Shown here in pieces: positions 1 through 8,423 of a DNA stretch of 64,000 nucleotides. The notes under the pieces were generated by a model. That model searched no databases. It worked only from the letters and a program-made list of their open reading frames with translations, and was not told the origin of the DNA. The position numbers and the translations under genes were made by a program. The stretch spans positions 248,001-312,000 of the forward strand of contig JACKHN010000010.1 in assembly GCA_020638975.1 (NCBI GenBank). The letters run 5' to 3'. The stretch's first letter is position 1; every line of letters begins with the position of its first letter. Source of the DNA: Planctomycetaceae bacterium (lineage in GTDB: Bacteria > Planctomycetota > Planctomycetia > Pirellulales > Pirellulaceae).

Positions 1-1
1 C

Positions 2-844
2 GCAGAACAACGGGGGCTGCGGCGGCTAATGATCCCTGTTCCGCTGTTGACACCTTATCTATCCAGTTTGTGGCTTGGATTGGTAACTCCATTGTATGCA
101 CGCGTTGGTCGCAAACTGGTCGCAAGCCTGAAGAATCCCACATTGGTTTCCAGTAATCTCGCCAGCACGGCGTTTTCCGTCCGACCACGATCGCTGTCGG
201 AAGCGATTGCCCGCGCGTTGATGAACGAAGATCGCGAGTTCGCGGCAACGCGATGGTCGGACGCGTTGTCCGCATCGGGGCAGCTCAAGAGTTGGGGTGG
301 AGTACGATTCGGTTCGCGATTGGTTGATTCGCGAACTGCCGACAGCGATGCAACACCGCCCGCCGCCTTCGCAGCCATCCAGCGGATCGGCGGGAAGACC
401 GGTTGGTATTACGGTAATTGGCTTTGGCGCATCCGCGGCTTCCTCGATCTATTGGTGGGCGGCGTGGGAGTTCGCCGGGGTCGGCGCGATCCGGTGAATA
501 TCCGCGTCGGAGACGCGCTCGACTTTTGGCGAGTGGAATCGTTCGAGCCGGGGCGATCATTGCGGCTGCGAGCTGAAATGAAAGTGCCCGGTCGCGCTTG
601 GCTGGAGTTCGAAGTCACCGAACGAGAAGCCGGCAGCCGCGTTCGTCAAACAGCCATCTTCGATCCTGTCGGACTGTTTGGACTCGCCTATTGGTACGCG
701 CTTTATCCGCTGCATCAGTTCGTTTTCGGCGGCATGCTACGCAATTTGGTCAAGGCGGGCGAAAAGTACATTGCACATGACGATGCAGACGCGGAAGACT
801 CGCATCGCGATAACGTCGGTCATCTAGACAGTTCAACTTCGTGA
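2..844 (+). CDS. SDR-family oxidoreductase, C-terminal part with DUF2867 (5' truncated by window edge)
   Basis: The reading frame is open to the left edge, so the N-terminal Rossmann part of this protein lies outside the window. The visible 280 residues match the distal half of SDR/NAD(P)-binding proteins that carry a C-terminal DUF2867 domain: a PVPLLTPYLSSLWLGLVTP stretch, then GGKTGWYYGNWLWRIRG, then a hydrophobic tail around FGLAYWYALYPLHQFVFGG. The ATG at 29 is probably internal, because family similarity begins at or before it. Such proteins are often encoded near photolyase, cyclopropane-synthase-like and DUF1295 genes, which occur 6 kb downstream here, so a link to that light or oxidative-stress set is an inference. 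The substrate is unknown. Confidence 0.8.
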   Translation, partial: AEQRGLRRLMIPVPLLTPYLSSLWLGLVTPLYARVGRKLVASLKNPTLVSSNLASTAFSVRPRSLSEAIARALMNEDREFAATRWSDALSASGQLKSWGGVRFGSRLVDSRTADSDATPPAAFAAIQRIGGKTGWYYGNWLWRIRGFLDLLVGGVGVRRGRRDPVNIRVGDALDFWRVESFEPGRSLRLRAEMKVPGRAWLEFEVTEREAGSRVRQTAIFDPVGLFGLAYWYALYPLHQFVFGGMLRNLVKAGEKYIAHDDADAEDSHRDNVGHLDSSTS

Positions 845-1256
845 CTCAAGACGACTTGCCCGTTGTACTTAGCGAAGTCGCGAGTGCATCATTTTAGTCG
901 CGTTTGAGTAGAAGGCAATGAACGTCTCGAAAATCAGAAACACTACGCGCGTTAACTGCATTCGGTTTGTTTCACGGACGCGAGTTCGAGTCGAACGCAA
1001 CTTGCCAAACTCGATGCAACCGAAATCACGAAGAAATCACTGTTCGTACGGTCGGTGTTGTTCACCGCTGCATGTGCGATTCGTACGTTGTTAACTCCGT
1101 TTGCGGGGTTCGAGTCCTATTCGGGGAGCTTTCGGACGCTTGTGCGAACACAAACGTCATCGTTGTCAGTTTGGGAAAGGGGACTGACAGCCCGTTCATC
1201 TGGCGTCCAATCGGCGCAATCAATCGAAGCCTGATTGCCCCAAAGGCTCGGTCGTT
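845..1256. other. Intergenic region, no gene recognised
   Basis: About 410 bp between the end of the SDR protein and the end of the HD-domain gene, which converge. A plus-strand open frame at 967-1317 has no recognisable domain and runs into the 3' end of the HD gene, so I treat it as chance. I see no convincing terminator or RNA gene. Confidence 0.5.
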
Positions 1257-1823
1257 CTACCACTTCACGATGCCGCGAAGGACTCGGATTCCGCCAACGA
1301 GAGTGGAACCTCCGTAGTCTTTGGCAAGGCGGAGTAGCGACTTGTGGAAACCTTCGTTGGGAAATGCGGCTTCCACCGCCGCAACATTGCTCCGGCTCAT
1401 CCCTTTTCGCATCCAACCCATGCTGGCGTCGATCCAGTCGGCCTTGCGGCACGCTTCGATGACGCGTTCGTGAGGTCCTCGATAGCGAAAGATCTTGTGA
1501 TGCCAGTGGATGATCCCTCGTAACATATCCGGATCAAGGCCCCAGCCATGCTTTTGGTTGTCTGCAACGACAGCGGCCTCGGACGGTTCGAGGTACGCCA
1601 ACTCGCGAACTGTCCAAAGACCAATATCGTGGTAGGCCATCGCCGTCTCAACGGTAGGCTCGACGTCAAAGTCATCATCGAGGAAATGCATCGCGTACGT
1701 TACCGTCCTGAAGACGTGATTTCGATAACCGGTAAAGTCATCACCGATCACGTCGCGGTAAGGTGCGAGCAGCTCCTCAATTCGTGGACGCTCCGTGTTG
1801 ATTTGAATTGCCGAGTTCGACAT
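1257..1823 (-). CDS. HD-domain phosphohydrolase-like protein
   Basis: A 188-residue protein with metal-binding features of the HD superfamily: a histidine in YRNHVFRT near residue 36, the HD pair in AYHDIGLW at residues 65-66, a histidine-rich HWHHK segment, and a late aspartate in KADWIDAS. HD proteins hydrolyse phosphoester bonds, often of nucleotides, but the substrate cannot be told here. The start at 1823 (MSNSAIQ) is preferred because upstream in-frame residues are low-complexity and overlap the next gene; an ATG at 1877 is an alternative. It lies 76 bp downstream of the alcohol dehydrogenase on the same strand, so it may be the last gene of that operon. Confidence 0.7.
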   Translation of the reverse strand: MSNSAIQINTERPRIEELLAPYRDVIGDDFTGYRNHVFRTVTYAMHFLDDDFDVEPTVETAMAYHDIGLWTVRELAYLEPSEAAVVADNQKHGWGLDPDMLRGIIHWHHKIFRYRGPHERVIEACRKADWIDASMGWMRKGMSRSNVAAVEAAFPNEGFHKSLLRLAKDYGGSTLVGGIRVLRGIVKW

Positions 1824-1899
1824 CGTTTGATTGCGTCTCTGGTACCTGTTGTTGTGGTTTGAGCATTGGTCTTCCATCTTGAATTCTGAATGAAAAGAA

Positions 1900-2907
1900 T
1901 CAGTCCCGATCAAGCACGATGCGATAGCGAGCCTTGCCACTGCGAAGATGTTCAAAGGCGTCGTTGACCTTGCTCATGGGGAAGTGCTCGTTGACCGGTG
2001 CGATGTTGTGCCGAGCAGCAAAGGCAAGCATCTGGCGGATGACGACTGGCGCTCCAACCGGGGACGAGCCCACGGAAAGCTGCTTGAACATCATGTCCGG
2101 CAACAGGTTGAGACCAAGCGGTTCTGTCACTGCTCCTGGCATCATCAGGCGACCGCGCGGCTTCAATGTCGAGAGGACTGCGTTCCAGTCGAGCGGCACG
2201 TTCACGGTCGACAACACAAGGTCGAATCGACCCGCTGCGGCTTTGATCGCCTCCGGTTCACGGGAATTGATCGTGTCATGAGCGCCCATATCAAGAGCTT
2301 CCTGCCGCTTTGAATCGGAAGTAAACGCCGTGACATGACAGCCCCACGCCGCCGCAAACTTGAGACCCATGTGACCAAGCCCGCCGATTCCGATCACTCC
2401 AACACTGTCAGTCGGCGACAAACCGGCTTGTACCATTGGATTGAACATGGCGATGCCGCCACAGAGCAGCGGACCCGCTTCACTTGCATTCAACTCGTCA
2501 GGAATCTTTACCACGCTGGGCGCTTTCGCTCGGACAGTATCGGCGAAACCACCGTGCCGTCCGGCAATCGTCGGTTCGGCGCTTGAACAGAGGTTGTGAT
2601 CGCCGCTCATGCATTGATCACACATCATGCAGTAGCCCGCGTGCCAGCCCAGCCCGACGCGATCGCCAACCTTCACGTGCGTGACATGATCACCGACGGC
2701 AGAAACCTTGCCGACGACCTCGTGTCCGGGCACGAGCGGAAACTGTGCCATGCCCCACTCATCGTCCACCATGCTCAAATCGCTGTGGCAGATGCCGCAG
2801 GATTCAACGCTGATGTCAACTTCGTAGGGATCGATGTCTCCGAGTTCAAACTCAAACGGCTCGAAGTCACTCTTGGCTTTCGTAACGGCGTACGCTTTGA
2901 CGGTCAT
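1900..2907 (-). CDS. Zinc-dependent alcohol dehydrogenase (NADP-type, YahK/cinnamyl-alcohol dehydrogenase family)
   Basis: A 335-residue medium-chain dehydrogenase that would interconvert alcohols and aldehydes with NAD(P). Visible features are the catalytic zinc site (GICHSDL with Cys40, then GHEVVG with His62-Glu63), four structural-zinc cysteines at 93, 96, 99 and 107, and a Rossmann glycine motif GIGGLGHMG. The start at 2907 is supported by GGAGAT a few bases upstream; the frame extends further 5' but without similarity. It lies 56 bp downstream of the aldehyde dehydrogenase, and both are probably controlled by the divergent TetR regulator. Together they suggest detoxification or use of a reactive aldehyde or alcohol. 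The natural substrate is not evident. Confidence 0.9.
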   Translation of the reverse strand: MTVKAYAVTKAKSDFEPFEFELGDIDPYEVDISVESCGICHSDLSMVDDEWGMAQFPLVPGHEVVGKVSAVGDHVTHVKVGDRVGLGWHAGYCMMCDQCMSGDHNLCSSAEPTIAGRHGGFADTVRAKAPSVVKIPDELNASEAGPLLCGGIAMFNPMVQAGLSPTDSVGVIGIGGLGHMGLKFAAAWGCHVTAFTSDSKRQEALDMGAHDTINSREPEAIKAAAGRFDLVLSTVNVPLDWNAVLSTLKPRGRLMMPGAVTEPLGLNLLPDMMFKQLSVGSSPVGAPVVIRQMLAFAARHNIAPVNEHFPMSKVNDAFEHLRSGKARYRIVLDRD

Positions 2908-2963
2908 TGGAAATATCTCCTTGTTGGTGTTTTCTGTCAGGTAATAAAGTTCCCAGACGAATG

Positions 2964-4361
2964 CTAAATGACATGATCCTTGTCGAAGACGCAGATTAGC
3001 TTCTGGTTTACGAACTCCATGATGCCGAGGTCCGCCAGTTCGCGACCATAGCCCGACTTCTTGACGCCACCCATCGGCATACTGGCGTAAGTCCACGAGA
3101 TCTGATTGACGAAGCAAGTGCCTGATTCAATGCGTTCCGCCACGCGGCGACCGCGTTCCAGGTCATTGGTATGGACGGAGCCGCCGAGGCCGAAGTCACT
3201 GTCGTTGGCGATGCGGATCGCGTCCTCTTCATCCTTCGCGATATGGATCAGGGCGACTGGGCCGAACAACTCTTCACAATCAGCCGGCGATCCTTTCGGA
3301 ATGTCGGTCATGATGGTGGGTTGTATGAACGCCCCGTCTCGTTTGCCGCCGACCAGAAGTTTCGCCCCCGCCGCAACTGATTGATTAATCTGTTGTTCGA
3401 GCTGAATAGCAGCCTTTTCATTGCAGACAGGACCGTAGCCAGTGGACTCGTTCAGCGGATTACCGGGTTCGAGACTGGCGAACAGCTTGGTCGCGCGGTC
3501 GAGGAATTCCTGAGCGATCGACTCGACGAGAATGATCCGCTTGGCCGCAATACAGATCTGACCTGTGGCATGCAGTTTGCCGAACTTGAATCGCTCGATG
3601 GTTGCATCCATGTCGGCGTCTTCGAGCACGATGAATGGATCAACTCCGCCAAGTTCCATGACGGTCTTCTTCACATTGCGGCCGGCTTGCTCGGCAACTG
3701 CTGCCCCGCCTTTGTTACTGCCCGTGAAGGCCACGCCCTGCACACGATCGTCGTCGATAATGCTTCCCGCGTTCCGTGCCGACAGCTGCAGGTTCGTGTG
3801 GACACCTTCAGGAACACCGGCGTCCTTGAGAAGCTGGTCGAACGCTTCAGCACACTGCGGTACGTTTGAGGCATGTTTGGTGAGCACCACGTTGCCCGCC
3901 ATGATCTGCGGGGCGGCCACACGAGACGGCTGATAGAACGGGAAGTTCCATGGCTGGATGCCGTAAACGATTCCAACCGGCTGGTTGACCAGCGAGCCCT
4001 TTCCTTCCGGTGTGTCGTATTCCTTCGGAGCGAGAATTTTCTCACCATTGTCCGCATAGTAGTCAAAGATCGTGGCACAGAGGTCGATCTCCGGGCGTGC
4101 GTCTTCAATCTTCTTGCCCATCTCCAGCGTCATGATGGTTGCGAGTTCTTCGCGACGCTCTCGTAGCAATTCGGCGGCACGCCGCAGAATGCCTGCACGG
4201 TGCTCGAAACGGGTGTGTCGCCACTGACCGAACGCTTCGTCAGCTTTCGCGATTGCAGAATCGACTTCTGCGGGCGACATCTCGTCGAAGGTCTTCAGAA
4301 CCTCACCGTTGTACGGGTTGATGGATTTCAGAACGGCCGTCTTTTCGACTGCAGTACTCAT
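2964..4361 (-). CDS. NAD(P)-dependent aldehyde dehydrogenase (succinate-semialdehyde dehydrogenase-like)
   Basis: A 465-residue aldehyde dehydrogenase oxidising an aldehyde to the acid. Motifs in order are PWNFP (137-141), the general-base glutamate in MELGG (Glu236), and the catalytic cysteine in GQICIAAKR (Cys270). The length and the overall pattern (SINPYNGE near the N-terminus, MPMGGVKKSGYGRE near the C-terminus) are closest to GabD-like enzymes. The start at 4361 follows a clear AAGGAG ribosome-binding site. Two near-identical palindromes lie between this start and the divergent TetR gene, so repression by that regulator with relief by an aldehyde or electrophile is a reasonable inference. 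Confidence 0.9.
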   Translation of the reverse strand: MSTAVEKTAVLKSINPYNGEVLKTFDEMSPAEVDSAIAKADEAFGQWRHTRFEHRAGILRRAAELLRERREELATIMTLEMGKKIEDARPEIDLCATIFDYYADNGEKILAPKEYDTPEGKGSLVNQPVGIVYGIQPWNFPFYQPSRVAAPQIMAGNVVLTKHASNVPQCAEAFDQLLKDAGVPEGVHTNLQLSARNAGSIIDDDRVQGVAFTGSNKGGAAVAEQAGRNVKKTVMELGGVDPFIVLEDADMDATIERFKFGKLHATGQICIAAKRIILVESIAQEFLDRATKLFASLEPGNPLNESTGYGPVCNEKAAIQLEQQINQSVAAGAKLLVGGKRDGAFIQPTIMTDIPKGSPADCEELFGPVALIHIAKDEEDAIRIANDSDFGLGGSVHTNDLERGRRVAERIESGTCFVNQISWTYASMPMGGVKKSGYGRELADLGIMEFVNQKLICVFDKDHVI

Positions 4362-4406
4362 GTTTGGGCTCCTTAGTGTGAAATTGTGTGGTTTTTTAAC
4401 ATGAAC

Positions 4407-4427
4407 CAACCGATCGATCGGTAGGAT
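4407..4427. promoter_or_regulatory. Operator-like palindrome 1 for the adjacent TetR regulator
   Basis: A 21-bp unit whose core ACCGATCGATCGGT is a perfect 14-bp palindrome, flanked by CA on the left and AGGAT on the right. It lies between the divergent aldehyde dehydrogenase and TetR genes, near the likely aldehyde dehydrogenase promoter. It matches the second unit at 4449 in 20 of 21 bases. Confidence 0.75.
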
Positions 4428-4448
4428 ACGCGGATTTCGCTTGCCTGT

Positions 4449-4469
4449 CAACCGATCGGTCGGTAGGAT
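4449..4469. promoter_or_regulatory. Operator-like palindrome 2 overlapping the TetR gene ribosome-binding region
   Basis: The core ACCGATCGGTCGGT differs from operator 1 at one base. Its start lies exactly 42 bp from the first, about four helical turns, so two TetR dimers would sit on the same face of the DNA. The AGGAT at its right end appears to serve as the ribosome-binding site of the GTG-started TetR gene at 4476, which suggests tight autorepression. Confidence 0.75.
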
Positions 4470-4475
4470 GGTGGC

Positions 4476-5033
4476 GTGAAAGAGAAGATTCTCGATGCTG
4501 CCGAAAAGATGGTGCAGGATCGCGGCCTGAACGCCGTCAGTTTTCAGGACCTCGCGAACGCGGTCGAATTGCGCAAAGCCAGCATCTTTCACCACTTTCC
4601 AAACAAGGAGGCGCTCGCCCGAGCTCTTATTGAGAGATGCGGCTCAAAGCATCGTCCGGAATATGCCGCAGTCGTTGACAGCAATGCCTCAGCCCCGGAA
4701 AAACTGCGTGGACTCGCTGGGATCTTCGAGAAGGGCCTGCGGAACCAGCGTCCCTGCCTGCTGGCAGCACTCGGAAGCGGTGTGAACACGCTTTCGGAAG
4801 TCGCTGTTCAGGAACTTGGTGAGATGGCCCGCGGTGCCGTTTCCAGATTCGCTTTGGTCTTTCAACAAGGAAGAGATGAAGGCACTCTTCAATTCAGCGG
4901 AGAGCCCATTGATGCAGCAACCGGATTCTTCGCGATGCTACAAGGACTACAGGTGCTGGTAAGAGCAAGTGGAGATACGTCCGCATTCAGTTCCGCAGCC
5001 AACGCGTACGTTGATTCAATTTCTCTGGCCTGA
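4476..5033 (+). CDS. TetR/AcrR-family transcriptional regulator
   Basis: A 185-residue regulator. Residues 1-55 form the DNA-binding helix-turn-helix (AVSFQDLANAVELRKASIFHHFPNKEALARAL in sense, with the FHHFPNKEAL signature), and the remainder is a helical ligand-binding domain. The start is GTG at 4476; no in-frame start exists upstream because a stop precedes it within operator 2. It is divergent from the aldehyde and alcohol dehydrogenase genes, with paired palindromes between them, so it is very likely their repressor and an autorepressor. The inducer is unknown, an aldehyde or other electrophile being the obvious candidate. Confidence 0.9.
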   Translation: MKEKILDAAEKMVQDRGLNAVSFQDLANAVELRKASIFHHFPNKEALARALIERCGSKHRPEYAAVVDSNASAPEKLRGLAGIFEKGLRNQRPCLLAALGSGVNTLSEVAVQELGEMARGAVSRFALVFQQGRDEGTLQFSGEPIDAATGFFAMLQGLQVLVRASGDTSAFSSAANAYVDSISLA

Positions 5034-5090
5034 CTTCAGAGAAGGGCACGTACCAGTAGAATGGGGTTTGGTCGATGTGCCTTCTTGGGC

Positions 5091-5340
5091 TCATGCGACA
5101 TCATCCTTGGCCCCTTCGAGTCGTCGTAGGACCTGCGTCACGCGAGCTCGATTGACGCCGAGGTGCCGGGCCAACTCGGCCCTTATTTGCACCACACCAG
5201 AATCAAGAAGCGATTGGTAATATCGAGCTCGCTCCACGCCATCCGGCCGACGCATCTCTTGTTCCCACTTGGGCTTCAGAATGGATGAAATCGGGTTCCA
5301 CGGGTAAAGCTCGACTTTCGAAGACCGACGTAAGTTGTTG
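5091..5340 (-). pseudogene. Fragment of a helix-turn-helix protein of the type found near mobile recombinases
   Basis: The minus-strand frame contains RARYYQSLLDSGVVQ followed by a helix-turn-helix of the form AELARHLGVNRARVTQVLRR, then a stop at 5091. This C-terminal sequence is familiar from small proteins encoded beside site-specific recombinases. Upstream of about 5340 the frame continues only as antisense of the fasciclin fragment, so no genuine N-terminus remains. I read it as a remnant of a mobile element. Confidence 0.55.
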
Positions 5341-5412
5341 ATTGGAAAGGCACCTGCCTCAACAAGGCCAGATGTTCGCATAGAGTACGGATCGGGGAGG
5401 CTCACTAGCGCA

Positions 5413-5826
5413 GGTCCGTTCACCGTGTTCGCCCCGACGGACGAGGCATTCGCGAAGCTCCCGGCAGGCACGGTCGAATCGCTGCTGAAGCCGGAGAACA
5501 AAGAGAAGCTCGCCGCCATTTTGAAGTACCAAGTCGTCCCTGGTCGCGTCTATTCGGAAGATGCACTCGCCGCGAAGAAGGCGACGACGCTCAAGGGTTC
5601 AGAGATCCACGTTTCGGTCTCGGGTGGCCAGGCGAAAATTAATGACGCCAAGTTGCTGACGACTGATCTGGACGCGTCGAACGGCGTAATTCACGTCATC
5701 GACAGCGTCATCCTGCCAGCCGCGAAAGCGACGAAGTTGGGATCGATCCCATCAAACGAAACTCATTTTGTCACCACGACGTGCTCGGCGACATGTAACC
5801 AACGTGTCGCTCGTCGACTTCGCTAG
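5413..5826 (+). pseudogene. 5'-truncated fasciclin (FAS1) domain gene
   Basis: From GPFTVFAPTDEAFAKLP (about 5413) the frame reads as the second two thirds of a FAS1 domain, including ILKYQVVPGRVYS, the LTTDLDASNGVIHVID signature and a final VILP, followed by an unrelated tail ending at 5826. The usual signal peptide and the first part of the domain are missing; the sequence upstream (5335-5412) bears no resemblance to them and meets the helix-turn-helix fragment on the other strand. FAS1 proteins are normally secreted or cell-surface adhesion proteins. This copy is probably not functional unless a new start is used. Confidence 0.65.
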
Positions 5827-5977
5827 TGACGTTCCGCCCGACTGCCGGTAATCGATACAGGCTCTTGCGATCCTTTAGGTTGCAAGAGCCTTCTCTTCTT
5901 TGCAGATAGTGCGGCCGAGCGACTGCGATGCCGGACGGATGCACGAACATGGCCGTAGTGGCCGACAATCGTAACAC

Positions 5978-6349
5978 GGCTAAGCCTGGCCAGTTGAAAG
6001 TGTGAGGTTGCTTTGACGCTGGGAGGCATCGCGACCATCCCAATTTTCTGTCATTCCTCACGGCCCGAAGGGTCAGTCCTATGTCAGCCCAGGGCAAGCG
6101 GAATGGCAAAGCCGCGGAGCGTCGCCCTGGGATGCAATGATCTCGCAAGATGCAAGCCCTGGAGGGGCGGCTCTAACAGGAACGACGATCTAGCGCCGCC
6201 CCGTTGGGGCTTTGGCATCGTTCGGCACCGATACCCAGGGCGGCGTTTAGCTTGCCCTGGGCTGACATAGCGTCGCCCCTCAGGGCTAGAAAACCTGAAA
6301 GAACCGACAATCGCGTCAAGACTAAGTTTTCAACTTGCCAGGCTAAGCC
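5978..6349. repeat. Nested inverted-repeat element
   Basis: The 630 bp between the FAS1 fragment and the DUF1295 gene (5827-6456) holds no gene but a two-level palindrome. The outer arms at 5978-5999 and 6328-6349 match in inverted orientation at 20 of 22 bases. The inner arms at 6080-6099 and 6250-6269 (TATGTCAGCCCAGGGCAAGC and its complement) match perfectly over 20 bp, and similarity continues inward through CGCCCTGGG-type blocks. Short open frames across it are by-products of the palindrome. I recall similar CCCTGGG-type intergenic repeats in planctomycete genomes, but I cannot name a family. Confidence 0.7.
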
Positions 6350-6456
6350 TGCAACTTGTCGGAACTGGCTGAACTTCGTCCGTCGCGTCTGGCGTCCGGA
6401 GCATCGCACTCGCCTGTTCGTACGATCGCATTTCCTACTCTGACAACCGCAAAAAG

Positions 6457-7248
6457 TTATTCTGGCGAAGAAGATTGCTTTGGTGGGAGCGGGAAGAAGG
6501 CGCTCGTGTCACGCACATAGTCTTCGTATCCCGCGACTCGACTTCGCAACGAACTCTCCAGCAACCGCACGCCGGAAACGCGGATCAGCAGAAACGACAT
6601 TAGTAGCGGCCCGATGATCGTCCACCACCACGAGCCTGACTCGGCGGCCGCGAAGTAAAACCCCCACCACACCAGAAAATCGCCGAAATAATTCGGATGC
6701 CGCGTGTACCGCCACAAGCCTCGATTCATTACGCAACCTTGATTCCGCGGATCAGCTTTAAAGCGGGCCAATTGGAAATCGCCAACAGTCTCGAAGAACA
6801 ATCCGGCAACCCACAAGAACAAGCCGATCGCCCTAACGGGATGCCAGTCTTGGCCTTGGCTGATGCCAACTTGGATCGGCAGCGAAATGACCCACATTAA
6901 TACTCCCTGCAAGCCGAAGACCGTGAACAGGCTGACAATCGGGAAGCGATTGCCGTGCTGCTCTCGCATCGCCGCATACCGATAATCTTCCGGCTTGCCG
7001 ATGTTTCGCCAAGCCAGATAACCCGCCAAACGCAGTCCCCACATGCTGACCATCAAGGTCAAAACCAGTCGTTGGGGCAGCAACTCGCCGCTCGTCCACA
7101 ACGACATCCAGGCAACGACTGCGAAACCACACCCCCAGAAGATGTCGACGATACTGGCGTTTCGCAGCAGCAGACTTAAGCACCACAGCGCCAACAGCGA
7201 TGCCAGGATGGCAGCGAGATTCGTGAGCAGAATGTATTCGAGTGCCAT
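6457..7248 (-). CDS. DUF1295 family membrane protein (steroid 5-alpha-reductase-like)
   Basis: A 263-residue integral membrane protein with at least six hydrophobic segments. The C-terminal half carries the family signature LWRYTRHPNYFGDFLVWWG, preceded by DFQLARFKADP. The fold is shared with steroid reductases and isoprenylcysteine methyltransferases, but the reaction of DUF1295 proteins is not established. AAGGAA precedes the start at 7248. It is divergent from the methyltransferase and photolyase genes with only 89 bp between starts. In other bacteria this family accompanies cyclopropane-synthase-like and photolyase genes in light or singlet-oxygen regulons, which suggests a role in membrane-lipid modification (inference). 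Confidence 0.9.
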   Translation of the reverse strand: MALEYILLTNLAAILASLLALWCLSLLLRNASIVDIFWGCGFAVVAWMSLWTSGELLPQRLVLTLMVSMWGLRLAGYLAWRNIGKPEDYRYAAMREQHGNRFPIVSLFTVFGLQGVLMWVISLPIQVGISQGQDWHPVRAIGLFLWVAGLFFETVGDFQLARFKADPRNQGCVMNRGLWRYTRHPNYFGDFLVWWGFYFAAAESGSWWWTIIGPLLMSFLLIRVSGVRLLESSLRSRVAGYEDYVRDTSAFFPLPPKQSSSPE

Positions 7249-7337
7249 AGCTTTCCTTCGCGCGTCGAGAGGGTTGTCAGGTCACTAGTATGTTATTGGC
7301 TAGGCAACCCCACATCTGTCGCCCCAGGATTCAAGAG

Positions 7338-8423
7338 ATGAACCTGATTGAACTTGCCGAAACGGGCTTAGTACCCGACTGGCTGATTCGTATTGGTATT
7401 CGACGACTGTTGGCCAAACGCATTCAAACGGTCACGGTGAGTAAACTGGCCGATTTCACGGACACTCTTCGCAATAGCCCACTGGCCGTAGCCACTGATG
7501 TCGCCAACGACCAGCATTACGAAGTGCCTGCCGCTTTCTTCGAGAAAGTGCTCGGGCCGCGATTAAAATACAGCTCGTGCTTTTTTGATCGAACTGACGC
7601 GTCGTTGGCCGAGGCAGAAGTCGAGATGCTGCGGCGCACCTGCGAGCGGGCCTTAATTAAAGATGGAATGCGAGTGCTCGAGCTCGGTTGCGGCTGGGGA
7701 TCATTGACGCTTTGGATCGCCGAGCAGTTTCCGGCTTGTGACATCACCGCAGTCTCCAACTCGGCAAGTCAACGAAGCTTCATCGAGGCGCGTGCCCGGG
7801 AACGGGGACTCACGAATGTCCGCGTGATCACCGCCGATATGCGAGACTTCGCCACACGCGAGACGTTCGACAGAATCGTCTCCGTCGAGATGTTCGAACA
7901 CATGAGAAACTACGAACTCTTGTTTCGCCGGGTGTCGAAGTGGTTGGAACCTGATGGCAAAGCATTCGTACACGTCTTTTGTCATCGGAATTCACCCTAC
8001 CTGTTCGAAACCGAAGGTGCTGCCAACTGGATGGGACGTCATTTCTTTACTGGCGGAATGATGCCTTCGGAAGATCTGTTCAGCCACTTCGCCGATGATC
8101 TCGCCATCGAAAAGCAATGGCGAGTGAACGGAATGCACTATTGGCGAACATGCGAGGCTTGGCTGAACAATCTCGATCATCACCGCGACGCAATTCTTGA
8201 TTGCTTCCGTGCCGATCTCTCCGACCGCGAGGCAGAGCTTAGCCTGCAGCGCTGGCGGATCTTCTTTATGGCCTGTGCCGAACTGTTTCGGTATCGTGGT
8301 GGCGACGAGTGGTTCGTATCGCACTATCTCTTCGAATCGGCGGACAAAGAATCGAGTTGTGAGCGGTTGCCTCACGACGAACAACTTCAGCCCACTTCAT
8401 ACGTAGCGTATCACGAATCATGA
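7338..8423 (+). CDS. Cyclopropane-fatty-acyl-phospholipid synthase-like SAM methyltransferase
   Basis: A 361-residue methyltransferase with motif I VLELGCGWGSLTLW and the lead-in NDQHYEVPAAFFEKVLGPRL typical of the cyclopropane-synthase family, which transfers a methylene or methyl group from SAM to unsaturated acyl chains of membrane lipids. The start at 7338 (MNLIELAE) is favoured over an in-frame ATG at 7290. It overlaps the photolyase gene by the four bases ATGA (8420-8423), so the two are translationally coupled. A branched or furan fatty-acid methyltransferase role (UfaM-like) is an alternative to true cyclopropanation. Confidence 0.85.
   Translation: MNLIELAETGLVPDWLIRIGIRRLLAKRIQTVTVSKLADFTDTLRNSPLAVATDVANDQHYEVPAAFFEKVLGPRLKYSSCFFDRTDASLAEAEVEMLRRTCERALIKDGMRVLELGCGWGSLTLWIAEQFPACDITAVSNSASQRSFIEARARERGLTNVRVITADMRDFATRETFDRIVSVEMFEHMRNYELLFRRVSKWLEPDGKAFVHVFCHRNSPYLFETEGAANWMGRHFFTGGMMPSEDLFSHFADDLAIEKQWRVNGMHYWRTCEAWLNNLDHHRDAILDCFRADLSDREAELSLQRWRIFFMACAELFRYRGGDEWFVSHYLFESADKESSCERLPHDEQLQPTSYVAYHES

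Noticed and set aside
1095..1125. T-arm-like sequence GGGGTTCGAGTCC on the plus strand
   Set aside because: The flanking bases do not form a five-base stem and no other tRNA arms are present.
967..1317. 116-codon plus-strand open frame between the SDR and HD genes
   Set aside because: It has no domain and overlaps the 3' end of the HD gene on the opposite strand.
5962..6313. 10-bp direct repeat CCGACAATCG as a target duplication of the nested palindrome
   Set aside because: The left copy lies outside and the right copy inside the outer arm, so the positions do not fit a simple duplication.
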